Shown here one piece after another: positions 8,585-15,886 of a stretch of DNA of 15,886 nt; the stretch's first letter is position 1, and every line of letters starts with the position of its first letter. The notes under the pieces were generated by a model. That model had not been told where the DNA came from and ran no database searches. It worked only from the letters and a program-made list of their open reading frames with translations. Position numbers and translations under genes: made by a program. Origin of the DNA: Planctomycetota bacterium (GTDB lineage Bacteria; Planctomycetota; Planctomycetia; Planctomycetales; Planctomycetaceae); NCBI GenBank assembly GCA_024278285.1, contig JAJRTM010000349.1, positions 1 through 15,886 on the forward strand, in the 5' to 3' direction.

Positions 8585-11500
8585 TTCTTTCGGTTTCTCT
8601 GTTTCAGAAATATCCAACACGTTTTCAGATGATTCTGTCTGGCCGGTTTGTTCAACTGGTTCGGTTTTCAATTCGACCGGCTGCGATATCTGTTCTGTCT
8701 GACAACTTCCTGCCCCGCAACAGTGGCGACATTGAAACAGAGCGTGAATTCCCCAGATCAAAAACAGAGCAACGATTCCGTATTGAGCAGAGGAAATCCC
8801 CTGTTTCACCATTTCCGGTTGAAACTGCATGATTGCACACAAAACAGTCCCGACGACAATCACTACCAGGATTTTATTTTCCCAGGTGGTTCGCATCAGC
8901 ACCAGCGCAATTAACATCAGCGCTATCGTTAACGCAGCATTTGCCAACAGGCGGGACCAGTAAGTCAACTCCAGTTGAGTTCCTTCGCCTAGCGATTCGT
9001 AGATGTAGGCGTTCCCATTAGTCGGGAAATCGAACCCGGCAACAGAATCTCCGCCGATCCAGGTATTCAATTTGGTTATCCGAGAAGAATCATCGTGAAT
9101 CCCGGAAATGAAGCTGGCTGCACGGGATCGTTGTATTCGTTGATACGGCTTTTCAACGGTAACGGGTACATATTCTTCGGGCATCCATAAGACGGCTCGC
9201 GATTGTTGAACGACGGCTGCGACTCCTTCGGGCGTGAACAGCCTCGGCGTACTCAAATGCAAACCGCCTCGCAATGTCGTTTTTGTCAGCGGCGAAATCG
9301 GTTGCAGATACTGCAGTGTGATGTAAAACTCCTGCTCCGAATTTCCGGGACGAGAAACATTCACAAAGTAATTCGCCCAGCCGGTTTTCTTTTCTGTTTC
9401 TCCTTTTTGCAGTTCGCGAGTTTCGCCATTGAGTAGCACGAGCATCGGTTGCACGTTGTTGGGAAGTTTAATCATCAGCCGTTGCCGCTGGCTCGTTTTG
9501 ATTCGCAGGCGTGATCGAACGGCTAACTTTTGCGATGCCCCCAGCACAAACTCTGTTAATGCCCGGGAAACAACCGTGCTGACAACCGATTCCACTTCGT
9601 GACGGGAGATATTCAGCGTTAATTGAATCGGTTCGCTTTCTGATTGGAACGGATAGCGAAACGCCTGCTGACCTTGCTTGGCGAGCAGTTTTAATTCGCG
9701 AATATCAATCGCCTCAATTCCCTGCCCCGCTGCATCCACTGCCAGCGATAACGCGGGATCAACATGCACAACGATTTCCCCGGAAGCTCGCGATAATTCC
9801 GGCCCGGAAATCTCTTTCTTGTTCGCTCCCCGCGGTTGAATAAGCAAAATCTGTTGAGCGGTTTCCTGCTTCTTTTTTTCGCTCTCTTCTCCTTCAGATT
9901 GCTGGAACGGCAAATCGTAAGTCACTTTGAACTGTTGACGCCCGGTGACAGGTCGCTGTGTTTTAATCATCCAGATGACCCATTGATCGGAATGATCAGC
10001 ATCCGCTTTGTCGCTTACTTTTTTATCTTTCTCATCATCATCGCCTTCTTTTTTATCAGCCGGTTTTTCGTTTGAAGCAAGTGGGGCTTTCTGTTGAATG
10101 GGGACATTGCCGGGGCCCGCGATCGCGATTTGAATTCGCTCACTCACCGCTTTGGGGACCGCAATATAAAAGCGATCAATCCCTGCATATTGCACGTTAT
10201 AATTGATGATTGTTTCCACAATCGCCCCGGAAGGTTCAACGCGAGTTGTTGTTGCAGTTTGTGCGGTCAACCGTGTCGGGCGACGAATCGTGCTGATGGG
10301 AATGACCACCGGGCGACTTTGAAATTTCCAAGCGGCTCGAATTTTGGTATCGGAAAACTTCATTCGAATTGCATTGACCGGGATCGCTTGCGCCGATTCA
10401 ATTTTGTCTTCCTCGGCGACAAGTTCAATCGCATCAATTGTGAACGCTGCAATTCGCCCCTGTTCTTGCCGAATTCCCTGCGGCGCGATCAAAGGCAAGT
10501 TTGGTAGTTTCGATGTCTCTGTTGCCAGGTCTTCTTTCGGGCGGACAATATAACCTCGCACAACAACTGAAAGTGTCCCCTGAAACTGTTCCTTCAAAAC
10601 GATGGAAAGAGTCTGTTTCTTTTTATCGTGCTGATATTCCGCCATTTGCCGGCATTCTACGCCAGTCAACGAAAAACTTTCCGGCAATTGCAACGCGAGA
10701 CTAAACACGCCTGTCCGGCGAATCGTGTACAGCATCTGCGAGACCACTTCGATGCGTTGCTCTCGAAAAACAACAAACGCATCGTGTTTCAAATCGAGAA
10801 TCGCTTTGATCGGTTCGGTGCGAATCACAAAATCAAACGCGGGCGAGAAAAAGCGAAATGAACGCTCTTCGTTCCCGGAATCAGTCCGCACCAATCCGGT
10901 TTGGCGATCCACCACCAACGTCAATTCCTTGCCGTGTGTAATTGAAAGGGTTCCGTTTTCGCGGGTGACATCCAACGCATGAATGCCATGCACTTCCCCT
11001 TGAACGCTCATCCCGCCCAAAGAAATCGGCCCGGATTCCGGTAGCGAACGCTCGGTATGAATCTCCAGCGTGAGCTCTTTTTTTACTTCGCCCAGCAGCT
11101 TCACTTCGATAATTTGTCGCTTCTCTTCTTTTTTTACCGCCCATGCCTGAATGCGTGCGGAGCTGGTCACATCGAGAATCCGCTGATCCACCGGCACCAC
11201 CACTCGTAATGAATTCGTTTCGCCCCGCAAAATTTTGTAACTCAACTTGGCATCGGTATGAATCAGTCCATCTCGAATCGAAATACGAATTTGATTCGTC
11301 ACCCGACTCAGCAAATCCATCTCCGGGCGATCACTGGTGCGCGGCGACCAGGTGACAGAAACTTTCTGCGTCGCTCCGAGACTGACCGTCACGCCGCTAC
11401 TTTTTTCAGGAACCGGCTTTTCATTTTTGATGACGATATGCCGGGGTGAAATCGTCATTTGCTGGTCAGCCTTGGGGACGGTAAAGCGAAGCGTTGTGAT

Positions 11501-12154
11501 GCCAACCGGCGGAAGCGTTAACTCAACACGTGGCCCCGCGGGAGATCGTTTAATCTGCACCAGAAGCTTCAGCGTCACCTGAAATTCGCCAGCCGATTCA
11601 AACAGCAGCGAATACTTCCCTTCCCCCGTTCCTCGCAGAAGAACCTTCTTCTTGCCGTCACTCGAAATTCCTCCCACCGCGGCTTGTCCCAAATTCAACG
11701 GCAATTCCGCCCAGCTTTCTTTGATTGCTTTGCAAGCGTACTGTGCAGTAATTTCAACTACATCGCCATTCACGACCGCGTTGTATTTTGAAGAAGAAAT
11801 AACAGCTTGAGCAGCCGGCTTCATTTCCACCGGTTGCTTGCCCGCTCTTTTGACAAGATCGAGATATTCCTCATAAGAAATAACAACCTTCGATTTAAGC
11901 CGATCAATCACCTCGTTCAGGCGATCATACGGAATGTATATCAAATGATCGACCGGCCGTTTATCCTTTTCTTTGACCTCTTTTATAGCAGGCGTTTTTG
12001 CCGGCTGGGCGTGTAACAATTCAGACTGCGAAAACATAACCGTCGCCGCTATTATCAGAAGCAAAAAGAACTGCTGAAATAACGATCTGTGCGGTGTACA
12101 ATTCGCATCAGAAGATTCAAAACAGGCGAGAGTATGAGGCTTCAAAGAATTCAT
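8579..12154 (-). CDS. Exported membrane-anchored protein, single-unit homologue of the giant (function unknown)
   Basis: This 1191-residue protein has no recognised family. Its N-terminus is a long signal peptide (hydrophobic 25-41, cleavage likely A49/Q50, the same A-Q-P context as the giant). A beta-strand-rich ectodomain follows with the YIP motif at P75, W-M-I-K-T-Q-R-P at W728, LPNN at P898 and a juxtamembrane module around P1044. Three membrane segments follow (about 1069-1087, 1095-1110, 1125-1140). The order and spacing match both halves of the giant, so the proteins are homologous. Odd points are an acidic/Lys-rich insert (about 692-724) and a cysteine cluster C1142-R-H-C-C-G-A-G-S-C1151 just after the last membrane segment, in a Glu-rich tail predicted to be cytoplasmic. 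The start is supported by the signal peptide and by GAGGA 6 bases upstream. It is probably the first gene of a two-gene operon with the giant. A structural envelope role is inference only. Confidence 0.93.
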   Translation of the reverse strand: MNSLKPHTLACFESSDANCTPHRSLFQQFFLLLIIAATVMFSQSELLHAQPAKTPAIKEVKEKDKRPVDHLIYIPYDRLNEVIDRLKSKVVISYEEYLDLVKRAGKQPVEMKPAAQAVISSSKYNAVVNGDVVEITAQYACKAIKESWAELPLNLGQAAVGGISSDGKKKVLLRGTGEGKYSLLFESAGEFQVTLKLLVQIKRSPAGPRVELTLPPVGITTLRFTVPKADQQMTISPRHIVIKNEKPVPEKSSGVTVSLGATQKVSVTWSPRTSDRPEMDLLSRVTNQIRISIRDGLIHTDAKLSYKILRGETNSLRVVVPVDQRILDVTSSARIQAWAVKKEEKRQIIEVKLLGEVKKELTLEIHTERSLPESGPISLGGMSVQGEVHGIHALDVTRENGTLSITHGKELTLVVDRQTGLVRTDSGNEERSFRFFSPAFDFVIRTEPIKAILDLKHDAFVVFREQRIEVVSQMLYTIRRTGVFSLALQLPESFSLTGVECRQMAEYQHDKKKQTLSIVLKEQFQGTLSVVVRGYIVRPKEDLATETSKLPNLPLIAPQGIRQEQGRIAAFTIDAIELVAEEDKIESAQAIPVNAIRMKFSDTKIRAAWKFQSRPVVIPISTIRRPTRLTAQTATTTRVEPSGAIVETIINYNVQYAGIDRFYIAVPKAVSERIQIAIAGPGNVPIQQKAPLASNEKPADKKEGDDDEKDKKVSDKADADHSDQWVIWMIKTQRPVTGRQQFKVTYDLPFQQSEGEESEKKKQETAQQILLIQPRGANKKEISGPELSRASGEIVVHVDPALSLAVDAAGQGIEAIDIRELKLLAKQGQQAFRYPFQSESEPIQLTLNISRHEVESVVSTVVSRALTEFVLGASQKLAVRSRLRIKTSQRQRLMIKLPNNVQPMLVLLNGETRELQKGETEKKTGWANYFVNVSRPGNSEQEFYITLQYLQPISPLTKTTLRGGLHLSTPRLFTPEGVAAVVQQSRAVLWMPEEYVPVTVEKPYQRIQRSRAASFISGIHDDSSRITKLNTWIGGDSVAGFDFPTNGNAYIYESLGEGTQLELTYWSRLLANAALTIALMLIALVLMRTTWENKILVVIVVGTVLCAIMQFQPEMVKQGISSAQYGIVALFLIWGIHALFQCRHCCGAGSCQTEQISQPVELKTEPVEQTGQTESSENVLDISETEKPKED

Positions 12155-12160
12155 GAATCA

Positions 12161-12165
12161 TCCTC
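12161..12165 (-). promoter_or_regulatory. Ribosome binding site for the 1191-residue protein
   Basis: The minus strand reads GAGGA ending six bases before the ATG at 12154. This is a good Shine-Dalgarno match and supports the long signal-peptide-bearing start. Confidence 0.65.
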
Positions 12166-12240
12166 GAATCGATGAGCAAAAGTTTTGTTGTAATTTTCAT
12201 CCGAAAAGGCGGCCGTGATTACGATTGTAACCCAATCCCG

Positions 12241-12332
12241 CCCAGCACGGCTGGTTCATTCTGATAGCCGTAACCAAATTGATATTTTTTTAGAGTTTGC
12301 GAGCCGTTCGCAAACTTTTACCGTTAGTAGTA
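12241..12332. repeat. 92-bp direct repeat, copy 1
   Basis: This copy matches 12422-12513 at 84 of 92 positions without gaps; the start-to-start period is 181 bp. It contains two dyads: CGGCT/AGCCG around a 13-base loop, and a perfect 8-bp stem GTTTGCGA/TCGCAAAC with a 5-base loop at 12295-12315. It ends ACCGTTAGTAGTA. No coding sequence is seen. It could be an operator, a small structured RNA or a dispersed repeat. Confidence 0.85.
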
Positions 12333-12421
12333 CAAATTACCCAGCTTTAACATAGCCAATGACGCAGTTGAATCGGATAAAGTTGCAAATATTTTCAATA
12401 AATACTGAAATCCATCGATTT

Positions 12422-12513
12422 CCCAGCACGCCTGGTTCATTCTGATAGTCGTAACCAAACTGATATTTTTCTATAATTTGCGAGCCGTTCGTAGACTTTT
12501 ACCGTTAGTAGTA
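12422..12513. repeat. 92-bp direct repeat, copy 2
   Basis: This is the second copy of the 12241-12332 unit, with 8 substitutions. The stem of copy 1 is kept in weaker form (ATTTGCGA/TCGTAGAC, 12476-12496): on a plus-strand RNA two of the three altered pairs become G-U wobbles and only the outermost pair is lost. The 13-base-loop dyad has one mismatch. Confidence 0.85.
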
Positions 12514-12587
12514 TAGAGGTAACCTGAACCCAAGGCTGTATCGTTTCAAACGGCAAATCATTGTCTATACACGGGTATGCCATTGCG

Positions 12588-12612
12588 TAGCCTCGTTTTT
12601 ATAACGAAGCTA
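12588..12612. other. Hairpin in the intergenic region
   Basis: TAGCCTCGTT (12588-12597) and AACGAAGCTA (12603-12612) form a 10-bp stem with one mismatch and a 5-base TTTAT loop. No T-tract follows on either strand, so it is not a convincing terminator. It may belong to one of the neighbouring repeat elements. Confidence 0.45.
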
Positions 12613-12641
12613 TGATACGATTCGCGGCACATGTGAATACG

Positions 12642-12759
12642 ATTCAAATAAGTAACTATTCAGCAATGTCTGTTTTTTGCAGAAATTAAGGTTGCCTGTA
12701 GGGTCCGCAATTGTGGTCCCTACGCCAAAGCTGAATAGCTACTCAAAAAATTCAAATAA
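12642..12759. mobile_element. MITE-like palindromic element with flanking 10-bp direct repeat
   Basis: GTAACTATTCAGC (12652-12664) and GCTGAATAGCTAC (12730-12742) are inverted repeats matching at 12 of 13 positions. Between them GTAGGGTCC (12699-12707) and GGTCCCTAC (12716-12724) form an inner hairpin with one mismatch. The whole is bracketed by ATTCAAATAA at 12642-12651 and 12750-12759, a possible target-site duplication, though seven extra bases lie between the right inverted repeat and the right direct repeat. There is no transposase, so any mobility would be in trans. Confidence 0.5.
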
Positions 12760-12818
12760 AAAATCACCTCCCAGTTTCGGGAAAGTATAAAAACTTAATT
12801 CAATTGTAAACAGGAAAC

Positions 12819-12822
12819 GGAG
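12819..12822 (+). promoter_or_regulatory. Ribosome binding site for the SEC-C/TPR gene
   Basis: GGAG lies only two bases before the ATG at 12825, with AGGAAA a few bases further upstream (12812-12817). The close GGAG is tighter than the usual spacing, so the upstream AGGA may be the functional site. Confidence 0.5.
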
Positions 12823-12824
12823 TT

Positions 12825-14981
12825 ATGTCCTTAGATCCCTACTCACTATGTCCCTGTGAAAGTGGCAATAAACTGAAATTTTGCTGCGCCGATATTGCCA
12901 CCGAAATGATCAAAGCACTTCAACTGCATGAAGGTGGCCAATCTCGCGTTGCCAGGAAAATCTTGGAGAAACTGCATCAACAGCAGCCTGCACGTGCTTG
13001 GATTTCCACCTCTTTTGCCGGCGTTTTACTTTCGTTGAACGAACCGGCTGCAGCGCGAGATGCCCTTAAAGAATTGCTCAAAGAAACCCCCGGTCACCCG
13101 CTGGGAAGAATTCTTGATGCCACCGCTGCCCTGGATATTGAGGGCTACGATTCGGCGCGAGCTGCCATTCACCGTGCATTTACCAAGGGAGTGAAGCATC
13201 ACCCGGAAATGGTCGGATCGCTTGCAGCGGGAGTTTCGTCCATCCTGCTTGATGAAGGGCGATACATGGCAAGCAGGCAGCACATGGCTTTGGCAATGCG
13301 ATTTGTTCGTCCCGAAGATCGCGAACAAGTGATTATGCAACTGCTCAAATCCGATAGCGACAAATCGATCCCTTATTTACTGCGAGGCGTTCATAATCTA
13401 AAACCGCTTGATCATTTATTGAATGAGGAAGAACAACTCACCTTCAAAAAATCGCTCGGCCTTTCGTCGCTTGGTTGCTGGAGTGAAGCAGCTGCTATTT
13501 TAACTTTGCTGACGAAAGAATACCCGGAATCAGCCGATTTGTGGAGCAATATCGCACTGTTTCACGTATGGGATGGTGATGAAGAAGCTGCCGCCAAGGC
13601 ATTTCACAAGGCAGGCCGCTTAGCCGAGGGACGCCAACAGGCGATCGCCTGCGAAACGTTGGGGCAATTGCTCGACCATGAAGTGAACCTCGTCTCCCAT
13701 CAGGTGCTTTATTATAAATATGAATCTGCTTCTCGCTTGTTAAGCCTCTTGGATGATGTCCCACGACTGGTTCGTCAACAGAATGTGCCTCCAGGCCAAA
13801 GCGGCGATGACGAAGAATTCATTCAGTATCAGATTCTCAACCGGGAACCTCTGCAAGAGAAACCAAGTTCTCCCATCGACTTTAGTGACATTCCAAAATT
13901 CATTGGCTCGTTTGTCTGTATTGAATCTCCAGAATACAAAGGAATTAGCCGACTGAGCGTGGAACAGGAGTTTTATGAGGAAACCAAAGAATTTCTGGAA
14001 GAAGTAGCAGGCGATTTGATCGGGCCAGCTAATGTTAAAAATGAACAGGGAGAAGACCTTCTTCCAGGTGAATCATACGAATCGGGTTGGCTGGAATATC
14101 ATCAACTCGACGAAATATTTCACTTTGACGAAAAGGTTTACGGTCTGACACTCTCTGATATGGAGCATGAAAAGTGGGATTACTTTTCCAAACAGCTTTG
14201 GCAAAACACTCCTTTTTCTGCATTAAATGACAAAACACCGCTGGAAGTTGTCGGCGATACTGAACTTGCCATCCCACTTGCAGCAGCGGTCAATATTTTT
14301 GATATTTTTGCTGATCAGTTCAGTCATCAGCTTGATACAGATGGTATTCGAGAACAGCTTGGACTCGAAAAAAACGAGCCGTATGAAATTAAAGATGATG
14401 CTCAGCTTGACAGTTGCGAAGTCCTGGAGATGCTACGGATTCCTGTCGAAAGTTTAAGTAATGAGCAATTAAAGCAACTCCTCAACCGCTCACAATTGAT
14501 TCAGCATTCACGATTCTCCGAACTGGTTTTAGGAATTGCCTTGCAAAAGGAAGGGATTATCGAAGAAGAGAGAATGCCCCAGGCATTGCACAATTTTATC
14601 GATCTGGCCAAGCTTGATTTCAAGATTGATGTGGCTCTTCAACGAGTGCAACTTGCCAGGGAATGGTCTAAAAGAGTTGGGCAGGAGCCAACTAAAGCGC
14701 TGGAATGGGAAATGCGTGAATTACAATTTCGTATGGAGGATCCCGAAGACCCCGGTTTAATGGATTTTCTCAACAAACTCTACCAGCAATATTTGCGAAA
14801 AATGCCCGAACTGGAAGCAATCATTACCAACTTGTTAGCCATGAATAATGTCTTGCCCCCTTGGTACAGCGGGAATATTGCCACTCCGGGAGGAGAATCG
14901 GACTCGAACGAACTTTGGAATCCTGAGAAAGAAACAGAGGCAAGTTCAGGAGGAAAGCTTTGGCTGCCTGGACAGGATTGA
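12825..14981 (+). CDS. SEC-C motif protein with TPR-like helical repeats
   Basis: This 718-residue soluble protein has no signal peptide or membrane segment. The N-terminus carries a complete SEC-C zinc motif: C9-P-C11-E-S-G then eight residues from C11 to C20-C21 (C-x-C-x8-C-C), as in the SecA C-terminal tail and many stand-alone proteins. Residues about 30-290 are Ala/Leu-rich helix pairs of roughly 34 residues that read as divergent TPRs. Residues about 330-718 are acidic and helical and I do not recognise them. The C-terminus ends in a short Gly/Trp/Pro tail (GKLWLPGQD). SEC-C modules bind zinc and often mediate protein contacts; no catalytic site is visible, so an adaptor or chaperone-like role is inference. 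The start is set by the motif lying directly at the N-terminus and by GGAG just upstream. The stop is 3 bases from ribD, implying one transcript. Confidence 0.9.
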   Translation: MSLDPYSLCPCESGNKLKFCCADIATEMIKALQLHEGGQSRVARKILEKLHQQQPARAWISTSFAGVLLSLNEPAAARDALKELLKETPGHPLGRILDATAALDIEGYDSARAAIHRAFTKGVKHHPEMVGSLAAGVSSILLDEGRYMASRQHMALAMRFVRPEDREQVIMQLLKSDSDKSIPYLLRGVHNLKPLDHLLNEEEQLTFKKSLGLSSLGCWSEAAAILTLLTKEYPESADLWSNIALFHVWDGDEEAAAKAFHKAGRLAEGRQQAIACETLGQLLDHEVNLVSHQVLYYKYESASRLLSLLDDVPRLVRQQNVPPGQSGDDEEFIQYQILNREPLQEKPSSPIDFSDIPKFIGSFVCIESPEYKGISRLSVEQEFYEETKEFLEEVAGDLIGPANVKNEQGEDLLPGESYESGWLEYHQLDEIFHFDEKVYGLTLSDMEHEKWDYFSKQLWQNTPFSALNDKTPLEVVGDTELAIPLAAAVNIFDIFADQFSHQLDTDGIREQLGLEKNEPYEIKDDAQLDSCEVLEMLRIPVESLSNEQLKQLLNRSQLIQHSRFSELVLGIALQKEGIIEEERMPQALHNFIDLAKLDFKIDVALQRVQLAREWSKRVGQEPTKALEWEMRELQFRMEDPEDPGLMDFLNKLYQQYLRKMPELEAIITNLLAMNNVLPPWYSGNIATPGGESDSNELWNPEKETEASSGGKLWLPGQD
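12849..12887 (+). other. SEC-C zinc-binding motif in the SEC-C/TPR protein
   Basis: This encodes C9-P-C11-x8-C20-C21, the four SEC-C metal ligands, with the usual S-G-x-K-x-K spacer residues. Its position at the extreme N-terminus confirms the start codon and frame. Confidence 0.9.
14974..14977 (+). promoter_or_regulatory. Ribosome binding site for ribD inside the upstream gene's end
   Basis: AGGA lies within the last two sense codons of the SEC-C/TPR gene, seven bases before the ribD ATG. The upstream stop (14979-14981) falls between the site and the start, an arrangement typical of translational coupling. Confidence 0.6.
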
Positions 14982-14984
14982 TTG

Positions 14985-15886
14985 ATGCCCACAAAGTTTT
15001 CAAACCCCGCTGAGATTATGCAGCGGGCTATTCAACTGGCTCGACAGGGAGTCGGGTCTGTTGAACCAAACCCGATGGTCGGGGCTGTCATTGTAGACGA
15101 TGAGCTTCAATGTCTTGCAGAAGGTTATCACAAGAAACATGGCGGGCCTCACGCAGAAATCAACGCGATTAATTCTGCCCGGTGCAGTGCCAATGATGTT
15201 GATCTGAAAAAAGCGATGCTGTATGTCACACTCGAACCGTGCGCGCATCGTGGGAAAACCGGTCCCTGTACAGAAGCGGTGATTGCAGCCGGGATTCGCA
15301 AAGTCGTCATCGGCTGCAAAGATCCTGCCCCGCATACCAAAGGGAATGGGATCAAGCATCTTGAAGAAGCTGGTATCGAAGTTGAAGTTGGGTTCCTGCA
15401 ACCTGAATGCGAAAAACTGATTCGCCCTTTCACCAAATTAATGAGAACCGGGCTTCCTTACGTCCATGCAAAGTGGGCGATGACACTCGATGGAAGAATC
15501 GCCAGTCATACCGGTTCCTCACAATGGATTACGAACGAAGATTCTCGCAAAATCGTGCATCAAATACGCGGACGCATGGACGCGATTCTTGTTGGGGCAG
15601 GAACGGTTCGTGCAGATGATCCACTTCTTACAACGCGCCCGCCGGGAAAACGTATTGCAACACGAATCGTCCTCGACTCCAACGCATCAATTCCACTCGA
15701 TTCAAAACTCGTCCAGTCCGTTTCAGAAGCACCGCTCATGATTGCCTGTTTGGAAAAGAGTTCTGAAAAACGCTGCCTGAAACTGGAACAGGCAGGAGTT
15801 GAAGTCATTCGCTGTCCTGCAAACAATCGAAGCCAGCCTTGTATAGAGTTTCTGCTGAAAGAACTTGGTTCTCGAAAAATGACGAA
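14985..15886 (+). CDS. ribD: Bifunctional riboflavin biosynthesis protein RibD (deaminase/reductase), 3' truncated by window end
   Basis: RibD carries out two successive steps of riboflavin synthesis in the cytoplasm: deamination of 2,5-diamino-6-ribosylamino-pyrimidinone 5'-phosphate, then NADPH-dependent reduction of the ribose side chain. About 300 residues are in the window and the gene runs off the end. The N-terminal deaminase domain is complete: PNP at 28-30, the zinc/catalytic H56-A-E58, and P-C86-A-H-R-G-K-T-G-P-C95 supplying the other zinc ligands. The reductase domain starts near residue 148 (HAKWAMTLDGRIA, then WITNEDSR and VGAGTVRADDPLL) and is cut before its C-terminus. The start at 14985 is backed by AGGA seven bases upstream; M12 would be a shorter alternative that leaves no spacing logic with the upstream gene. 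Identification is firm. Pairing with the SEC-C gene is positional, with no known mechanistic link. Confidence 0.97.
   Translation, partial: MPTKFSNPAEIMQRAIQLARQGVGSVEPNPMVGAVIVDDELQCLAEGYHKKHGGPHAEINAINSARCSANDVDLKKAMLYVTLEPCAHRGKTGPCTEAVIAAGIRKVVIGCKDPAPHTKGNGIKHLEEAGIEVEVGFLQPECEKLIRPFTKLMRTGLPYVHAKWAMTLDGRIASHTGSSQWITNEDSRKIVHQIRGRMDAILVGAGTVRADDPLLTTRPPGKRIATRIVLDSNASIPLDSKLVQSVSEAPLMIACLEKSSEKRCLKLEQAGVEVIRCPANNRSQPCIEFLLKELGSRKMT

Larger units (their letters stand above)
12155..12824. other. 670-base divergent intergenic region
   Basis: This region separates the leftward membrane-protein pair from the rightward SEC-C/ribD pair and must hold both promoters. I see no protein gene or tRNA in it. 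It holds two 92-bp direct repeats (12241-12332 and 12422-12513), a 10-bp-stem hairpin (12588-12612), and a small inverted-repeat element (12652-12742) flanked by a 10-bp direct repeat. TATAAA at 12786-12791 could be a -10 box for the rightward genes, but I find no matching -35, so no promoter is called. Confidence 0.7.

Noticed and set aside
12155..12300. Sigma-70 promoter for the minus-strand pair
   Set aside because: TACAAT is present on the minus strand near 12220-12230, but nothing like TTGACA lies at the right spacing.
12241..12513. CRISPR array
   Set aside because: There are only two copies, the unit is 92 bp, identity is imperfect, and no cas gene is nearby.
12155..12824. tRNA or small protein gene in the large intergenic region
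   Set aside because: There is no cloverleaf with a T-loop consensus and no open frame with a credible start and ribosome site.

Overview
The window looks like chromosomal DNA of a planctomycete (phylum Planctomycetota). The evidence is indirect: two very large exported, membrane-anchored proteins of no recognised family, a segment resembling the planctomycete DUF1559 pseudopilin N-terminus inside one of them, GTAG-type palindromic repeats between genes, and moderate GC by eye. No rRNA or other marker gene is present, so the genus cannot be named.

Layout. Positions 56-12154 hold two genes on the minus strand, read from right to left. First comes a 1191-residue exported membrane protein (8579-12154). 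After a 216-base gap comes a 2768-residue giant (56-8362). The gap is filled almost entirely by a 196-bp inverted-repeat element containing nested palindromes, and one of its arms contains the stop codon of the upstream gene. No intrinsic terminator is visible between the two genes, so co-transcription is plausible. Positions 12155-12824 are a 670-base divergent intergenic region. It carries two 92-bp direct repeats (84/92 identical), a hairpin, and a small MITE-like palindrome sharing its GTAGGGTCC core with the 8.4-8.6 kb element. Rightwards lie a SEC-C/TPR protein (12825-14981) and, three bases after its stop, ribD of riboflavin synthesis (14985 to the window end, 3' truncated).

Main result. 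The two minus-strand proteins are built from one ancestral unit present three times: once in the 1191-residue protein and twice in tandem in the giant. Each unit has a signal peptide (or a relic of one), a Y/F-V/I-P motif, a long beta-rich ectodomain with a W-x-I motif about 610-650 residues later, an L-P-x-N/D motif about 156-170 residues after that, a juxtamembrane module and three membrane segments. The giant therefore looks like a fusion of two such proteins, with a relic signal peptide at the joint. Its two halves carry unrelated insertions at the same place: a membrane pair with a pseudopilin-like edge, His cluster and Lys-rich linker in the first, and a coiled coil, dockerin-like calcium loop and beta-helix-like patch in the second. 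The function is unknown; a paired envelope scaffold is a reasonable inference but is not shown.

The SEC-C/TPR gene and ribD form a tight, probably translationally coupled pair that diverges from the membrane-protein pair.
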